Assembly: GCA_963831705.1 (NCBI GenBank) | Contig: CAWHRE010000001.1 | Coordinates: forward strand, 97,293-161,292 | DNA from: DASQPR01 sp963831705 | Lineage (GTDB): Bacteria; Actinomycetota; Actinomycetes; Mycobacteriales; Micromonosporaceae | Length of the DNA stretch: 64,000 bases | Direction: 5' to 3' | In this document: positions 52,634 to 60,747 of the stretch, piece after piece | Layout: each line of letters opens with the position of its first letter | Numbering within the stretch: position 1 is the stretch's first letter | Made by a program: the position numbers and the translations under genes | The notes under the pieces: model-generated | Databases searched by the model: none | What the model saw: the letters and a program-made list of their open reading frames with translations, nothing else | Told to the model about the DNA's origin: nothing

Positions 52634-53548
52634 TTAGCCGATCATGTCCTCGCTGACCTTCCACAAGCGCGCCGCGGCTTCGGGATCGAGCGCGTACGAC
52701 GCGACTCCGTGCCGGGCGCTGAGGTTGCCGACCTCGGCTTCGTTGCAGTCTTCGAAATACCGTCCGCTGACGCCGTCGAGCAGCGGTGATGCGGCAACCA
52801 GAATCGATGTGGCCGCGCCCTGCTCGGGGGTCTTCCACGAGGCCGCTCCGGCGCCGGCCGCCGTGCGCATCGCATCGAGCTGCTCCTCGGACACGTACCG
52901 CTGGAGGTTGGTCCGGATGCCGCCCGGCATCAACGCGTTGACGGTGATCCGGTCATCGGCCCATCGTTTGGTCGCTTCGACGGCGAACAGAACGTTGGCG
53001 GTCTTCGACTGCCCGTACGCCGACCAGGGCTCGTACTCGCGCTGGTTGAAGTGGATGTCCTCGAACACGACCGGAGAGCGGTGATGCGCGCTGGAACTGA
53101 CCGACACGATCCGGGCACCGTCGGCTGCGGCGAGCGCCTCGTGCAGACCGGTGGCCAGCGCGAAGTGGCCGATGTGGTTCGTCGCGAACTGCATTTCCCA
53201 GCCCTGCGGCGTGCGCATCAGCGGTGACGCCATCATGCCTGCGTTGTTGACGAGAATGTGCAGCGGTTCGTCCCAGGCGTCGACGAAAGCGGACACGGTG
53301 GAGAGGTCGGACAGGTCGAGGTAGGCGACCGCGACGCCGTGACCTATCTCGGCTGCGGCGGCGCGACCCTGGTCGAGGTTGCGGACAGCGATCGTGACAT
53401 CGGCGCCCGCACCGGCCAGGGCTCGGGCGGTTTCGATGCCGATACCCGAGCCGCCGCCGGTCACGATCGCGCGGCGACCGGACAGATCGACTCCGGCGAT
53501 GACGTCGGCAGCGGTGGATTCGGCGTTGAACGGCGTGGTGATGCGCAT
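52634..53548 (-). CDS. Short-chain dehydrogenase/reductase (SDR)
   Basis: NAD(P)-dependent oxidoreductase of 304 residues. The ATG at 53548 follows AGGA; an upstream start at 53563 is weaker. Cofactor motif TGGGSGIGIETARAL, NNAGMM, and the catalytic YGQSK with the Ser in SVSSSAHH. The form resembles retinol-dehydrogenase-like SDRs. It is divergent from the TetR gene across a region with two matched palindromes, so it is the likely target of that regulator. Confidence 0.92.
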   Translation of the reverse strand: MRITTPFNAESTAADVIAGVDLSGRRAIVTGGGSGIGIETARALAGAGADVTIAVRNLDQGRAAAAEIGHGVAVAYLDLSDLSTVSAFVDAWDEPLHILVNNAGMMASPLMRTPQGWEMQFATNHIGHFALATGLHEALAAADGARIVSVSSSAHHRSPVVFEDIHFNQREYEPWSAYGQSKTANVLFAVEATKRWADDRITVNALMPGGIRTNLQRYVSEEQLDAMRTAAGAGAASWKTPEQGAATSILVAASPLLDGVSGRYFEDCNEAEVGNLSARHGVASYALDPEAAARLWKVSEDMIG

Positions 53549-53602
53549 GGTTCCTGGCCTCACAGTTTCAGAGATCCGGCAATAGGCACTAGGCTGTGGC
53601 TA

Positions 53603-53651
53603 AGCGGAGGAAGCTCCGCTACACCGACTTTAACCGGAGTCTCCTCCGGTT
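53603..53651. promoter_or_regulatory. Two matched operator palindromes, CGGAG-N4-CTCCG
   Basis: AGCGGAG-GAAG-CTCCGCT (53603-53620) and AACCGGAG-TCTC-CTCCGGTT (53632-53651) share the core CGGAG-N4-CTCCG. Their centres (53611.5 and 53641.5) are exactly 30 bp apart, about three helical turns, in the SDR/TetR divergent region. This is what a TetR operator pair would look like. Confidence 0.65.
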
Positions 53652-53719
53652 GCAAGGAACGCGGAAGTCGTACGAAACACGGATGCCGCAGGGAATACGG
53701 AGTTGTCGGCAACGCGGAG

Positions 53720-53776
53720 TTTTGTAAGCGACACGGGGTTTTGTAAGTGACACGGGGTTTTGTAAGTGACACGGAA
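53720..53776. repeat. Three 19-bp direct repeats before the TetR gene
   Basis: Units start at 53720, 53739 and 53758; the second is TTTTGTAAGTGACACGGGG. They run up to 14 nt before the TetR start and probably include its leader. Further CGGA half-sites lie at 53692-53718. Confidence 0.75.
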
Positions 53777-53789
53777 GGCGGCAAGCGGC

Positions 53790-54347
53790 ATGCGAGCGGA
53801 TGCGGCGCGAAATCGGGATCGGTTGCTCGAAGCGGCGGTCCGCGCGTTCGCGTACGACGCGACAGACGCCACGCTGGACGCCATCGCGAAGGAGGCGGGC
53901 GTTGGCATCGGCACGCTCTACCGGCACTTCCCGACGCGGGAAGCACTGGTCGAGGCGGCGTACCGAAACGAGTTGGCGCGACTGTGCGACGCGGCGCCGG
54001 AGTTACTCGAGAGCCGGTCGCCGGATCAGGCATTGCGTGCGTGGATGGATCGATTTGTCGACTATATGACGACGAAACGGGGCATGGCTGACGCATTGCG
54101 CGCCGTGATCGCGTCCGGCGGTAACCCGTACGCCCATAGCCGTGATCGTTTGATCGAGGCGATCACCGCGCTGCTGACCGCGGGCAGTGACGCCGGCTCG
54201 ATCCGTGCGGACGTCGAACCGGCGGATGTCCTTGCGACGCTGAGCGGCATCTCGCTCGCGGCCGGAGAGGCCGCCCAGCGCGAACAGGCGAGCCGGCTGC
54301 TCGACCTGTTGATGGACGGCCTGCGTTACCGCTTGCCGACCACGTAA
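53790..54347 (+). CDS. TetR-family transcriptional regulator
   Basis: Repressor of 185 residues. The ATG at 53790 gives the standard start (RADAARNRDRLLEAAVRAFA); a GTG at 53766 in the third direct repeat is also in frame. The helix-turn-helix is TLDAIAKEAGVGIGTLYRHFPTREALVEAAY. The C-terminal ligand domain is of the SBP-56-like TetR_C type found beside SDR genes. It is divergent from the SDR gene, and its 3' end overlaps the convergent deacetylase gene by 22 nt. Confidence 0.92.
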   Translation: MRADAARNRDRLLEAAVRAFAYDATDATLDAIAKEAGVGIGTLYRHFPTREALVEAAYRNELARLCDAAPELLESRSPDQALRAWMDRFVDYMTTKRGMADALRAVIASGGNPYAHSRDRLIEAITALLTAGSDAGSIRADVEPADVLATLSGISLAAGEAAQREQASRLLDLLMDGLRYRLPTT

Positions 54348-55387
54348 GCCGCGGCAGCCGGCGACGGCGGCGTGGCTGGAGGCGACGACGGCGGCGCGGG
54401 CGGCGGCGCCGGCTGGCCCGGGTTCACCGTCACGGTCCGGGTGGCCGGCAGTGCGATCAGGTGAAACTCCGACTTCAGGTGCGTCATGACGGCCGTCAAC
54501 GCCGCAATCGTCTCGGTCCGATCGCCGCCCGCGTCATGCAACAGCACGATCGAATCGCGATGCGTCTTGGTCGTCAACGTTTTCTCGATCGCGGCCGTGC
54601 CCGGCCGGGTCCAGTCGTCGGTGTCTTCGGTCCAGTAGAGCGGCTCCAGGCCGAGCAGTTCGCCGACCCGGACGGTCACGGGCGAGAAATTGCCGGCCGG
54701 GTTGCGGAAGTAGGTGACCTGAGCCTCCGGGTCGATCGCGTGCACCGCGTCGATCGTGCGCTGGATGTCCGAGGCAATCGACGGAATCGAGCGCGTATTC
54801 AACTTCTCGTCGTGGTCCCAGGTGTGGTCGCAGAGCGTCATTCCGTCGTTGATCATGCGTCGGACCACGGCCGCATAGTTGTGGATCTGCCGTCCGATCA
54901 TGCAGAACGTCGCCTTCACGTGATAGGCGTCGAGAAGATCAAGAACCTGTGAGGTGTACGGGCCTGGGCCGTCGTCGAACGTCAACGCGACCGATGACGT
55001 GCCGGTCGAGCCTTGTGAACCGAACGGCCCGCGATATCGCATCCCGGGCTGGTTTGGCCACGCCGGGATCTTCAGCGTGCCGGCACCCTTGACGCCCAGT
55101 TGGTACGCGCTGACCAGAGCGGCTTCGGTCGTCGGCGACGTCGACGGATGCGAACTCGTGCCCGGCTTCGGCTTGTGCGTCGACGTGGGCTTCGGGCTCG
55201 GTGTGTGCGACGGGCTGGGCAACGGCTGTGCGCCGCTGGGCGTCGAGGAAGCGGAGGCGGTCGGGGTCGACGCCGCGTTGCGGATTGCATGGTGGCCGGC
55301 GGTACACGCGCTGAGCGCGCACGCCACAACGAGCGCGACGGCCAAGCCGATCTTGCGGCGGGCCGGCCCGATCTTGCGATGGGACAT
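54326..55387 (-). CDS. Polysaccharide deacetylase-family lipoprotein
   Basis: Surface lipoprotein of 353 residues from the ATG at 55387 (GGAG upstream), lipobox ALSAC with Cys28, a Ser/Pro/Thr linker to about residue 95, then a NodB domain: TFDDGPGPYT with the catalytic Asp and metal Asp, HTWDH metal motif, YFRNPAGNF and IVLLHDAGG. A Pro/Ala-rich C-terminal tail follows. It probably deacetylates peptidoglycan or another GlcNAc polymer. Confidence 0.92.
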   Translation of the reverse strand: MSHRKIGPARRKIGLAVALVVACALSACTAGHHAIRNAASTPTASASSTPSGAQPLPSPSHTPSPKPTSTHKPKPGTSSHPSTSPTTEAALVSAYQLGVKGAGTLKIPAWPNQPGMRYRGPFGSQGSTGTSSVALTFDDGPGPYTSQVLDLLDAYHVKATFCMIGRQIHNYAAVVRRMINDGMTLCDHTWDHDEKLNTRSIPSIASDIQRTIDAVHAIDPEAQVTYFRNPAGNFSPVTVRVGELLGLEPLYWTEDTDDWTRPGTAAIEKTLTTKTHRDSIVLLHDAGGDRTETIAALTAVMTHLKSEFHLIALPATRTVTVNPGQPAPPPAPPSSPPATPPSPAAAAYVVGKR

Positions 55388-55512
55388 ATCAACTCCGGGG
55401 GTGGGGAGCCGGGCGAACCGAGCAAAGGTACACGAATTCGAATGGTCGTCATTATGCCTTCTCTCCGCCACTCGTTGTGTGACCGAAATGACGGAATCTG
55501 GCGGATAGTTTT

Positions 55513-55541
55513 TTGATCACGACGCGGCGATCGGGTACTCT
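55513..55541 (+). promoter_or_regulatory. Sigma-70-like promoter of the DEAD-box helicase gene
   Basis: TTGATC (55513-55518) and TACTCT (55536-55541) are spaced by 17 nt. Transcription from about 55548 would give a leader of roughly 170 nt before the ATG at 55720, long enough for post-transcriptional control as known for helicase genes. The remaining gap to 55388 shows no gene. Confidence 0.5.
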
Positions 55542-55719
55542 TTGCATCGCGGTCCGCACAGTCTTGCCTCGGGTCGCCCTTCGGTACAGTTCAATTCTTC
55601 TGTGAAGTCGGCCATATCGCGCATCCGGGTCATCACCGCGCGCGAGGTGTAGATCCCCACGTAGCAGCGGACCATCCGCGCTCGGGCAGGACGACCACGA
55701 CGACGTTCGGAGTTCCTTC

Positions 55720-57351
55720 ATGGCGGTCAACCGCCCCGTTATTGCTGTCCCCTCTTTTGCTGAGCTCGGCGTTCCGCCGGTCATCGTTGATGTGCTTACC
55801 CGCAATGGCATCACCGAGCCGTTCCCGATCCAGACCGCGACGCTGCCATTCACACTGGCCGGTCGCGACGTGCTCGGCCGTGGCCGGACCGGATCCGGAA
55901 AAACCTATTCGTTCGCGATCCCGGTCGTGGCGCGCCTTGCCGCGTCGAAGGCAGCCCGGCGCCCGCTGCGCCCACGTGCACTGATCCTCGCGCCCACACG
56001 CGAATTGGTGACGCAGATCGAGGCCACGATCGCGCCGCTCGCCGCGGCACTCAACATGCGTACGATCACGATCTTCGGCGGCGTTGGTTACGGCCCCCAG
56101 GTCAGCGCGCTCCGGGCCGGTGTCGACATCGTCGTCGCGTGCCCCGGTCGGCTGGCCGACATCATTGCCGATGGCAACGCGAGCCTCGACGGCATCGAGA
56201 TCACCGTGCTCGATGAGGCCGATCACATGGCCGACCTCGGGTTCCTGCCGGTCGTACGGCGGCTGCTCGACCAGACGCCTCGCCAGGGCCAGCGGATGCT
56301 GTTCTCGGCGACGCTCGACGCGGGCGTCGACGTACTGGTCAAGCGGTTCCTGACTGATCCGGTCACGCAGAGCGTCGACTCGGCCGCGTCGCCGGTGACC
56401 ACGATGTCGCACCACGTTCTGCACGTGCGTACCGAGGATCGGCTGCCGGTCCTGGTCGAACTCGCCTCGGCGCCCGGTCGCACGTTGGTGTTCACGCGTA
56501 CGAAGCACCGTACGAAGCAGCTGACCCGCCAGCTCATCGCATCTGGCGTACCGGCGGTCGAACTGCACGGCAACCTTGCGCAGAACGCCCGTACGCGCAA
56601 CCTCGAAGCGTTCTCGAACGGTACGGCGAAGACGCTGGTCGCGACGGACATCGCGGCACGTGGCATCCACGTCGACGATGTAGCGCTGGTGATCCACGCC
56701 GATCCGCCGGCCGAGCACAAGGCGTACCTGCACCGTTCCGGCCGTACGGCCCGAGCGGGTGCCTCCGGCACGGTGATCACCCTGATGACCGACGACCAGG
56801 TGGCCGACGTGGCCGCGCTGGCTCGCCAGGCCGGCATCAAGCCGACCACGACGAAACTGCGCCCCGGTCACGCGCTGCTTGCCGAGTTGGCGCCCGGCGA
56901 GCGTACGTTCGTCGAGCCCACGACCGAGGTCATTCAACTGGAGACGCGCGAGTCCGACAGCGGGCGTGGCCGTCGCCAACGTCCCGCCCGTACCGGTGGC
57001 GGCTCAGGTCGCGACGGTGCTGCCTCCGGTCGCTCTGCTCGGGCCGGCGGAAGCGCCGCAGGCGGTTCGTCCGGCCGTGGCAACTCCGGGGGCCGTGGGG
57101 CGTCCGGAGCGAGCGGCCAGAGCTCCGGAGAGGGCCGCGGTTCGGGCGCTCGTGGTGCGTCGGGTCGCGGTGCGAGCAGCGGCGGTCGCGCCGGCGGAAG
57201 CGGACGGTCCTCGGGCGGCGGACGGTCGCTGACCACCTACTCGACAAGCACGCCGACCTCGGGCGGATCGTCGTCGTCCGGCGGAACTTCGTCCGGCGGT
57301 ATCGCGGCCTTCTCCGCTGCCAGCCGAGGCGGACGCCGCTCCTCGCGCTAG
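55720..57351 (+). CDS. DEAD-box ATP-dependent RNA helicase
   Basis: RNA helicase of 543 residues with GGAG 8 nt before the ATG. Motifs in order: Q-motif region PFPIQ, GRTGSGKT, PTRELV, CPGRL, VLDEADHM, FSATLD, then ELHGN, TDIAARGIHV and HRSGRTARAG. The last differs from the usual HRxGRxGR by Ala. Residues from about 410 form a long Gly/Ser/Arg-rich disordered tail, common in actinomycete RNA helicases and likely RNA-binding. It acts in RNA unwinding, ribosome assembly or decay. Confidence 0.95.
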   Translation: MAVNRPVIAVPSFAELGVPPVIVDVLTRNGITEPFPIQTATLPFTLAGRDVLGRGRTGSGKTYSFAIPVVARLAASKAARRPLRPRALILAPTRELVTQIEATIAPLAAALNMRTITIFGGVGYGPQVSALRAGVDIVVACPGRLADIIADGNASLDGIEITVLDEADHMADLGFLPVVRRLLDQTPRQGQRMLFSATLDAGVDVLVKRFLTDPVTQSVDSAASPVTTMSHHVLHVRTEDRLPVLVELASAPGRTLVFTRTKHRTKQLTRQLIASGVPAVELHGNLAQNARTRNLEAFSNGTAKTLVATDIAARGIHVDDVALVIHADPPAEHKAYLHRSGRTARAGASGTVITLMTDDQVADVAALARQAGIKPTTTKLRPGHALLAELAPGERTFVEPTTEVIQLETRESDSGRGRRQRPARTGGGSGRDGAASGRSARAGGSAAGGSSGRGNSGGRGASGASGQSSGEGRGSGARGASGRGASSGGRAGGSGRSSGGGRSLTTYSTSTPTSGGSSSSGGTSSGGIAAFSAASRGGRRSSR

Positions 57352-57362
57352 CCCTTCAACCC

Positions 57363-57417
57363 AGTTGATCCTGGAGTTGGTCGACGGCGTTTCGCGTTAC
57401 CAACTCCAGGATCAACT
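57363..57417. repeat. Intergenic palindrome family A, copy 4
   Basis: AGTTGATCCTGGAGTTGG (57363-57380) pairs with 57400-57417 over a 19-nt loop that keeps the TCGACGGCGTTTCG core. The third-last base pairs changed together (A to G against T to C), which keeps the stem. It starts 12 nt after the helicase stop. Confidence 0.85.
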
Positions 57418-57491
57418 TTGTTTGGCGAGAGCGGTCTCGCATCGCGGAATGGTTTTGCGTACGTGCTGCCGGTCGTCGTATGTTCTTTGCA

Positions 57492-57605
57492 GGTCATGAG
57501 TGCCAGCGCTAAGCCCCGACTTGCTGGCCGGCAACCCTCGTAGTAAGCGGTGGGGTGCCTCGGGTGACGACCGGGCCGACGGCAGCCGCCGGGCGGCAAG
57601 CGCTA
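57492..57605 (+). ncRNA. SAM-IV riboswitch
   Basis: The leader of the class V aminotransferase gene contains the conserved actinobacterial SAM-IV blocks in order: GGTCATGAGTGCCAGC (57492), AAGCCCCGAC (57511), GCTGGCCGGCAACCCTC (57523), GCGGTGGGGTGCC (57547) and GGGTGACGACC (57562), which closes the first stem with the GGTC. A 3' pseudoknot/expression part reaches to about 57605, next to the start codon region. SAM binding is expected to shut off the gene. Confidence 0.9.
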
Positions 57606-57623
57606 CCGCAGAGGGCTCCGACT

Positions 57624-58889
57624 ATGTCGATCTTGTCAATTCTGGCACCCGCAGTTCCGTTCGCCGACACCCCGGAAATCGTCGGTGCGCAGCTTCCGAT
57701 CACGCTCGCCGACGGCCGTTCCGTCGAGCACGCGAACTTCGATTACGCCGCCACGGCACCCAGCCTGGTCGCGGCGGCGGATGCGGTCACCGAACTTCTT
57801 CCGTGGTACGGCAGCGTGCACCGCGGCGCCGGCTTCGCCTCCCGTAAGTGCACGCTCGCGTACGAGCGGGCGCGCGAGACGATTACCGACTTCATCGGCG
57901 CGCGCGACGACGATCACGTGATCTTCACGCGCAACACCACCGACGCGCTGAACCTGCTGGCACGTGCGTTGCCGCCGAACACCACAGTGGTCGGTTGGGC
58001 CGGTGAACACCACGCGAACCTGTTGCCGTGGACCGATGTGGTACGCCTGCCGGTACCGGAATCGCCGACCGCCGCCACCCGGGCCCTGACCACGGCACTC
58101 GCCCAATTACGAGGACCGATTCTGGTCGCCGTGACCGGCGCGTCCAACGTCACCGGCGAGGTCTGGCCGATCGGCGAACTGACCGAGATCGCGCATCGCG
58201 CCGGTGCCCGGATCGTGGTCGACGCCGCGCAACTCGCACCACACCGCCCGATCTCGCTGACCGAACTGGACATCGACTACATCGCGTTCTCCGGCCACAA
58301 GCTGTACGCGCCGTTCGGCATCGGTGTCCTCGCCGGGCGTTCCGACTGGCTGGACGCCGCCGATCCGTATCTCGCCGGTGGGGGAGCGACCGCGTACGTC
58401 GGTGACACGCCGGATGATGTGTGCTGGCAGATCGGCCCGGCCCGGCACGAAGCCGGTACGCCCAACCTGCTCGGCGCGGTCGCGCTCGCCGCCGCGTGTA
58501 CCGCGATCGCCGGCGCCGACCGAGTTGCGCTGGAGGCCCGGGAACAGGCTTTGCTACGACGGCTGCGCAGCGGGCTCGCCGACATCGGCGGCATCGTGGA
58601 ACTCCGGACGTTCGGTGGCGACCAGGATCGCGTCGGTATCGTCAGCTTCGTGGTCGACGGCGTGGCCTCGGATGAGGTCTCGGCGTACCTGGCGAACCAA
58701 TACGGGATCAGCGTCCGGGACGGACTGTTCTGCGCTCATCCGTTGTCGCGCCACCTCGTCGAAGGTGCCTCGAAACGTGCCGGTACATGGTTTTCCGGCA
58801 CTGCGGTACGGGCGAGCATCGGCCTCGGTACGACCGTCGAGCACGTGGACCGTCTCATCACCGCGCTGAAATCCCTCGCCCACCGCTAG
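57624..58889 (+). CDS. Class V aminotransferase / cysteine desulfurase-like, SAM-IV controlled
   Basis: PLP enzyme of 421 residues from the ATG at 57624; in-frame codons upstream lie in the riboswitch. Motifs: NFDYAATAPS, FTRNTTDALN, GEHHANLLPW, VVDAAQLAPH and the PLP Lys in FSGHKLYAPFGIG. The layout is like SufS/NifS-type enzymes but the C-terminal Cys loop is not obvious; RDGLFCAHPL near residue 368 has a Cys. Control by SAM suggests work in sulfur or methionine metabolism. Confidence 0.9.
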   Translation: MSILSILAPAVPFADTPEIVGAQLPITLADGRSVEHANFDYAATAPSLVAAADAVTELLPWYGSVHRGAGFASRKCTLAYERARETITDFIGARDDDHVIFTRNTTDALNLLARALPPNTTVVGWAGEHHANLLPWTDVVRLPVPESPTAATRALTTALAQLRGPILVAVTGASNVTGEVWPIGELTEIAHRAGARIVVDAAQLAPHRPISLTELDIDYIAFSGHKLYAPFGIGVLAGRSDWLDAADPYLAGGGATAYVGDTPDDVCWQIGPARHEAGTPNLLGAVALAAACTAIAGADRVALEAREQALLRRLRSGLADIGGIVELRTFGGDQDRVGIVSFVVDGVASDEVSAYLANQYGISVRDGLFCAHPLSRHLVEGASKRAGTWFSGTAVRASIGLGTTVEHVDRLITALKSLAHR

Positions 58890-58905
58890 TGGTCACCTGC
58901 CTGCA

Positions 58906-60747
58906 TTACTGGTAGGCGCGGGCTTGGATGTCGTACAGCTCGGCGTATTGGCCGCCGCGAGCGATCAGATCCTGATGGCTACCGACCTCGACCACGCGTG
59001 CGCCGTCGAGCACCACGATGAGGTCGGCCATCCTCGCGGTGGAGAAGCGGTGCGACACCAGGATCGTGATGCCGCGGGTTGGATTGTGCCGCCGGGCACC
59101 GGCCGAGTACCGCTCGAACAACGCGTGCTCGGTCTCGGCGTCGAGTGCCGCGGTCGGTTCGTCCAGTACGAGCAGCAGCGGTGCCTCCCGCATGAAGCCG
59201 CGGGCGAGAGCCAGCTTCTGCCACTGCCCGAACGACACGTCCACGCCATCGGGCCAACCACGTCCGAGTTGTGTGGACAGCCGGTCCGGGAGCGCATCGA
59301 CGACGTCGTCGGCGCCCGCGCGGGTAACCGCGCCGACAACAACCGGTTCGTCGTCGGCGAACGGCAGGTCACCGACGCCGATGGTCTGCTGGGCGCGCAA
59401 TTCGAAGCGGAAGAAATCCTGGTACGCGCCGGTCAACCGGCTCCGCCATCCATCCGCCGGAATGCGCGCGAGGTCTACGCCGTCGATCAGAATCCGGCCG
59501 TCGGTCGGCGTGTAGAACTTCGAGAGCAGCTTGACCAGCGTGCTCTTACCGGCGCCGTTCTCGCCGACGATGGCGACGACGCTGCCGGCCGGCAGGAAGA
59601 GATCAACATCGCGAAGCACCGGTACGGCCGTTCCGGGGTAAGCGAACGTCACGCCGTCGAACCGGATGCCGTCGCTCAAGCGTTCGGGCACGGCCGCGTC
59701 GGTCCGCGCGACGAACGTCGCCACATAATCCTCCAGCCACGCGAGCCGCCGTGATCCATCCAGCCAGATCCCACGCAGGAAGCCGATCTCACCGACGGTT
59801 GCGCCGACATACGCGGACAGTCGTGCACCGGCGGACAGGACGAGCAGCACGTCCCCGGGGGATGCGTGTAGACCGGCCGCGACGTACACGATCGCGAGCA
59901 CGTACCCGACTCCGAAGACGGCCCAGGCGGCCGAGTGCCAGATCGCCGATGTGTTGCGTGCGCGCGAGACCTCCGCGTACCAGCGGGACCACGCCTGCCT
60001 GCGATCGCGGACGAGCCGATCGCCGATGCCGGTGACCCGGACCTCCTTGCCCGGCGGTGCGGTCGTCGCGGTCAGGAACAGATGGCGGGCCAGACGGCTG
60101 GAGCCCGCGCCGCGCTCCTGCGCTTTCCGTTCGACGCCGGGGCGCCAGCCGGACGTGAAGACGGTCGGCAGTGCAAACAGCACAAGCAGGATCAGCAGCG
60201 GGTTGATCGACATCAGCAGCACGATCGTGATCACCAGCCGCAGGATCCAGCCGATCGTCGAGAACACCGACATGTACATGTGATCGAGCACGAACACCTG
60301 CTCGCGCAGGACGGACAGGCGATCGAGATAGTCCGGCCGCTCGTGATGGGCGATCGTCTCGACCTTTGCCTGGAGCCGTGCGACGTGCGATTCGAGCGCG
60401 ATCGTGACACGGTCGCGGAAGCGACGCTGTACGCGGGTGGACAGCACGCTGAGATACCACGTCAGCGCCGCCGAGATGCCGAGCCCAGCCACCGCGACAT
60501 AGACCTTCGTGTGGTCACCGGCGAGCGCGCCGTCGCTGAGCAGCTTCAGCCACAGCGCGAACAGCGCGTCCGGGACGGCGGCGGCGAGCGATAGGCCGAG
60601 CGCGATCGCCATCAGGCGCGGTTCGTTGCGGAAGCCGAGGCGGCACAACCGCCACATCGAAGCAAGCGCCGGCGGCATCGGTACGTCGTGTGGGTCGGCC
60701 GGCCGGCCAACCTCGTCGACCGGGGGAGCGTCAGTCAAGGACGTCAT
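58906..60747 (-). CDS. ABC exporter half-transporter 2 (TMD-NBD)
   Basis: Protein of 613 residues with an N-terminal membrane domain (about residues 40-330) and an ATPase: GENGAGKST, Q-loop AYQDFFRFEL, Walker B LLLVLDEPTAALD, switch VSHRFST. The signature reads VSFGQWQKLALAR instead of LSGGQ. It overlaps the first half-transporter gene by 17 nt, so the two are made together and likely form a heterodimer. The substrate is unknown; similar pairs export peptides or lipids. Confidence 0.92.
   Translation of the reverse strand: MTSLTDAPPVDEVGRPADPHDVPMPPALASMWRLCRLGFRNEPRLMAIALGLSLAAAVPDALFALWLKLLSDGALAGDHTKVYVAVAGLGISAALTWYLSVLSTRVQRRFRDRVTIALESHVARLQAKVETIAHHERPDYLDRLSVLREQVFVLDHMYMSVFSTIGWILRLVITIVLLMSINPLLILLVLFALPTVFTSGWRPGVERKAQERGAGSSRLARHLFLTATTAPPGKEVRVTGIGDRLVRDRRQAWSRWYAEVSRARNTSAIWHSAAWAVFGVGYVLAIVYVAAGLHASPGDVLLVLSAGARLSAYVGATVGEIGFLRGIWLDGSRRLAWLEDYVATFVARTDAAVPERLSDGIRFDGVTFAYPGTAVPVLRDVDLFLPAGSVVAIVGENGAGKSTLVKLLSKFYTPTDGRILIDGVDLARIPADGWRSRLTGAYQDFFRFELRAQQTIGVGDLPFADDEPVVVGAVTRAGADDVVDALPDRLSTQLGRGWPDGVDVSFGQWQKLALARGFMREAPLLLVLDEPTAALDAETEHALFERYSAGARRHNPTRGITILVSHRFSTARMADLIVVLDGARVVEVGSHQDLIARGGQYAELYDIQARAYQ

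Noticed and set aside
56960..57330. Tandem repeat element at the helicase 3' end
   Set aside because: It is low-complexity coding sequence for the Gly/Ser/Arg tail, in frame to the stop codon.
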